Assembly: GCF_014697425.1 (NCBI RefSeq)
Contig: NZ_JACJRU010000013.1
Coordinates: 111,300 to 175,299 of the forward strand
Reading direction: 5' to 3'
Length of the DNA stretch: 64,000 nt
Source: Nostoc sp. FACHB-110
GTDB lineage: Bacteria > Cyanobacteriota > Cyanobacteriia > Cyanobacteriales > Nostocaceae
The translations under genes were made by a program, and so were the position numbers. Below are positions 63,523-64,000 of the stretch, one piece after another; positions within the stretch are counted from its first letter, which is position 1; each line of letters starts with the position of its first letter. The notes below the pieces were generated by a model. It was not told the origin of the DNA. It made no database searches and saw only the letters and a list, made by a program, of their open reading frames with translations.

Positions 63523-64000
63523 ATGGGAAATTACAAACAATCAATTGTAGAAAAGTTTAAAAAGAAAGACCAAATTTGTAACATCTGCCAACTAGAGAAA
63601 GAATTATCAGAAGACCATGTGCCTCCTAAAGCTTGTCCTCCAGCTAAAAATATAGTTATTTATAAGCTTTTGTCTGAAATGACTGGAGACCGTTCATTTC
63701 GTCCTAGAATGTCTCAAAATGGAGTGACTTATAAAACGATATGCAGCGATTGCAATAACAAATTAGGTAATAGATACGATTGGGCTTTGGGGGAATTTAC
63801 TCAAAAAATAGAAAGCTTTGTCGAGAGTAGTTTGACTCTACCAAATTCCTTTGAGGTTGAATGCTATCCCAATGCAATTATGCGCTCTGTCTTAGAGGAT
63901 GTTTGGAAAGTATTAAACGAATCAATTAAGCCAGTCTTCTCAGCATTAACCGAATCATTGCAACTTGCACAAATGTTTCATGGGTCTGCGGTAAAATCTC
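63523..64000 (+). CDS. HNH-like zinc-finger protein, partial at window end
   Basis: The frame from ATG 63523 is open to the end (159 codons). It starts MGNYKQSIVEKFKKKDQICN and has a treble-clef HNH-type pattern: CNICQLEKELSEDHVPPKAC near residues 19-38 and ICSDCNNKLGNRYD further on. HVPPK is typical of a family of bacterial HNH-type endonucleases. It is divergent from hsdR, so it may be a second defence gene in the cargo. The C-terminus and any partner are unseen. Confidence 0.75.
   Translation, partial: MGNYKQSIVEKFKKKDQICNICQLEKELSEDHVPPKACPPAKNIVIYKLLSEMTGDRSFRPRMSQNGVTYKTICSDCNNKLGNRYDWALGEFTQKIESFVESSLTLPNSFEVECYPNAIMRSVLEDVWKVLNESIKPVFSALTESLQLAQMFHGSAVKS

Larger units (their letters stand above)
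56073..64000 (+). mobile_element. Tn7-like transposon, type V-K CAST kind; right end outside the window
   Basis: The left end is placed at 56073, where TGTCGATTGCCAAATT begins; the spacing TGT - site - site parallels the ends of known V-K elements as I recall them. tnsB, tnsC and tniQ follow in tight order, close in length and motif to the Scytonema hofmanni set. Cargo genes for restriction come next on the other strand. Cas12k, tracrRNA and the CRISPR array usually lie near the far end, beyond 64000, so RNA guidance is inferred, not shown. Confidence 0.8.

Noticed and set aside
56016..64000. CRISPR array or Cas12k inside the window
   Set aside because: No direct-repeat array and no large RuvC-type frame between tniQ and 64000; the only large frames are hsdR and ygjP.

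Overview
The window reads as chromosomal DNA of a filamentous, probably heterocystous cyanobacterium (Nostoc/Anabaena/Tolypothrix-like). The signs are low-GC coding sequence dotted with GCGATCGC (HIP1) octamers, seven-base tandem repeats, nested palindromic intergenic repeats, Nif11-leader peptides, giant Ser/Thr-kinase/histidine-kinase hybrids and NB-ARC proteins. No rRNA, tRNA or CRISPR array was seen. Family calls come from motifs recognised by eye and from memory; no search was run.

Layout. ppk1 (115-2253) opens the window. A RiPP island follows (2837-18037). On the + strand it holds five double-glycine precursor peptides of three leader types, a Cys-rich protein, a PlpX-like radical-SAM 'splicease' with a small PlpY-like partner, a kinase/HopA1-type pair resembling the split Ser/Thr dehydratase of thioamitides and class V lanthipeptides, a small membrane protein, an aldo/keto-reductase-like protein without its catalytic tetrad, and a PpiC-like isomerase. 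On the - strand are a second PpiC-like isomerase, an HlyD adaptor, a C39-peptidase ABC exporter with a cyclic-nucleotide-binding domain, and an HTH protein that overlaps the exporter gene. Two Nif11 precursors carry X-Tyr-Gly motifs in the core, the known substrate motif of PlpX-type tyramine excision. The two precursors after the kinase/HopA1 pair have cores rich in Ser/Thr but without Cys. The likely flow is precursor, then radical-SAM splicing and/or Ser/Thr dehydration, then cleavage after Gly-Gly and export through the C39 transporter and HlyD.

Region 18.5-39.3 kb carries an HTH/NB-ARC protein, a secreted metallophosphoesterase, a MatB-like acyl-CoA ligase, a CBM20-SGNH-DUF1796 fusion, a GH25 lysozyme, and two convergent paralogous sensor kinases of more than 1900 residues. 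Region 40-55 kb is rich in sulfur functions: an SsuABC-like importer, a leaderless SsuA/DszB-fold protein, an FAD-oxidoreductase fused to an ETHE1-like persulfide dioxygenase, a sulfate-binding protein and CysA. Among these lie a PyrE-type phosphoribosyltransferase, a HAD phosphatase, a methyltransferase, a FosX-like enzyme and a small gene broken by a 101-bp MITE.

From about 56073 to the window end lies the left part of a Tn7-like transposon of the type V-K CAST kind: left end with repeated TnsB-type sites, then tnsB-tnsC-tniQ, then cargo (a YgjP-type metalloprotease, a type I restriction HsdR and a partial HNH-like gene). It sits beside an IS1-family transposase remnant. cas12k, the CRISPR array and the right end, if present, lie beyond 64000.
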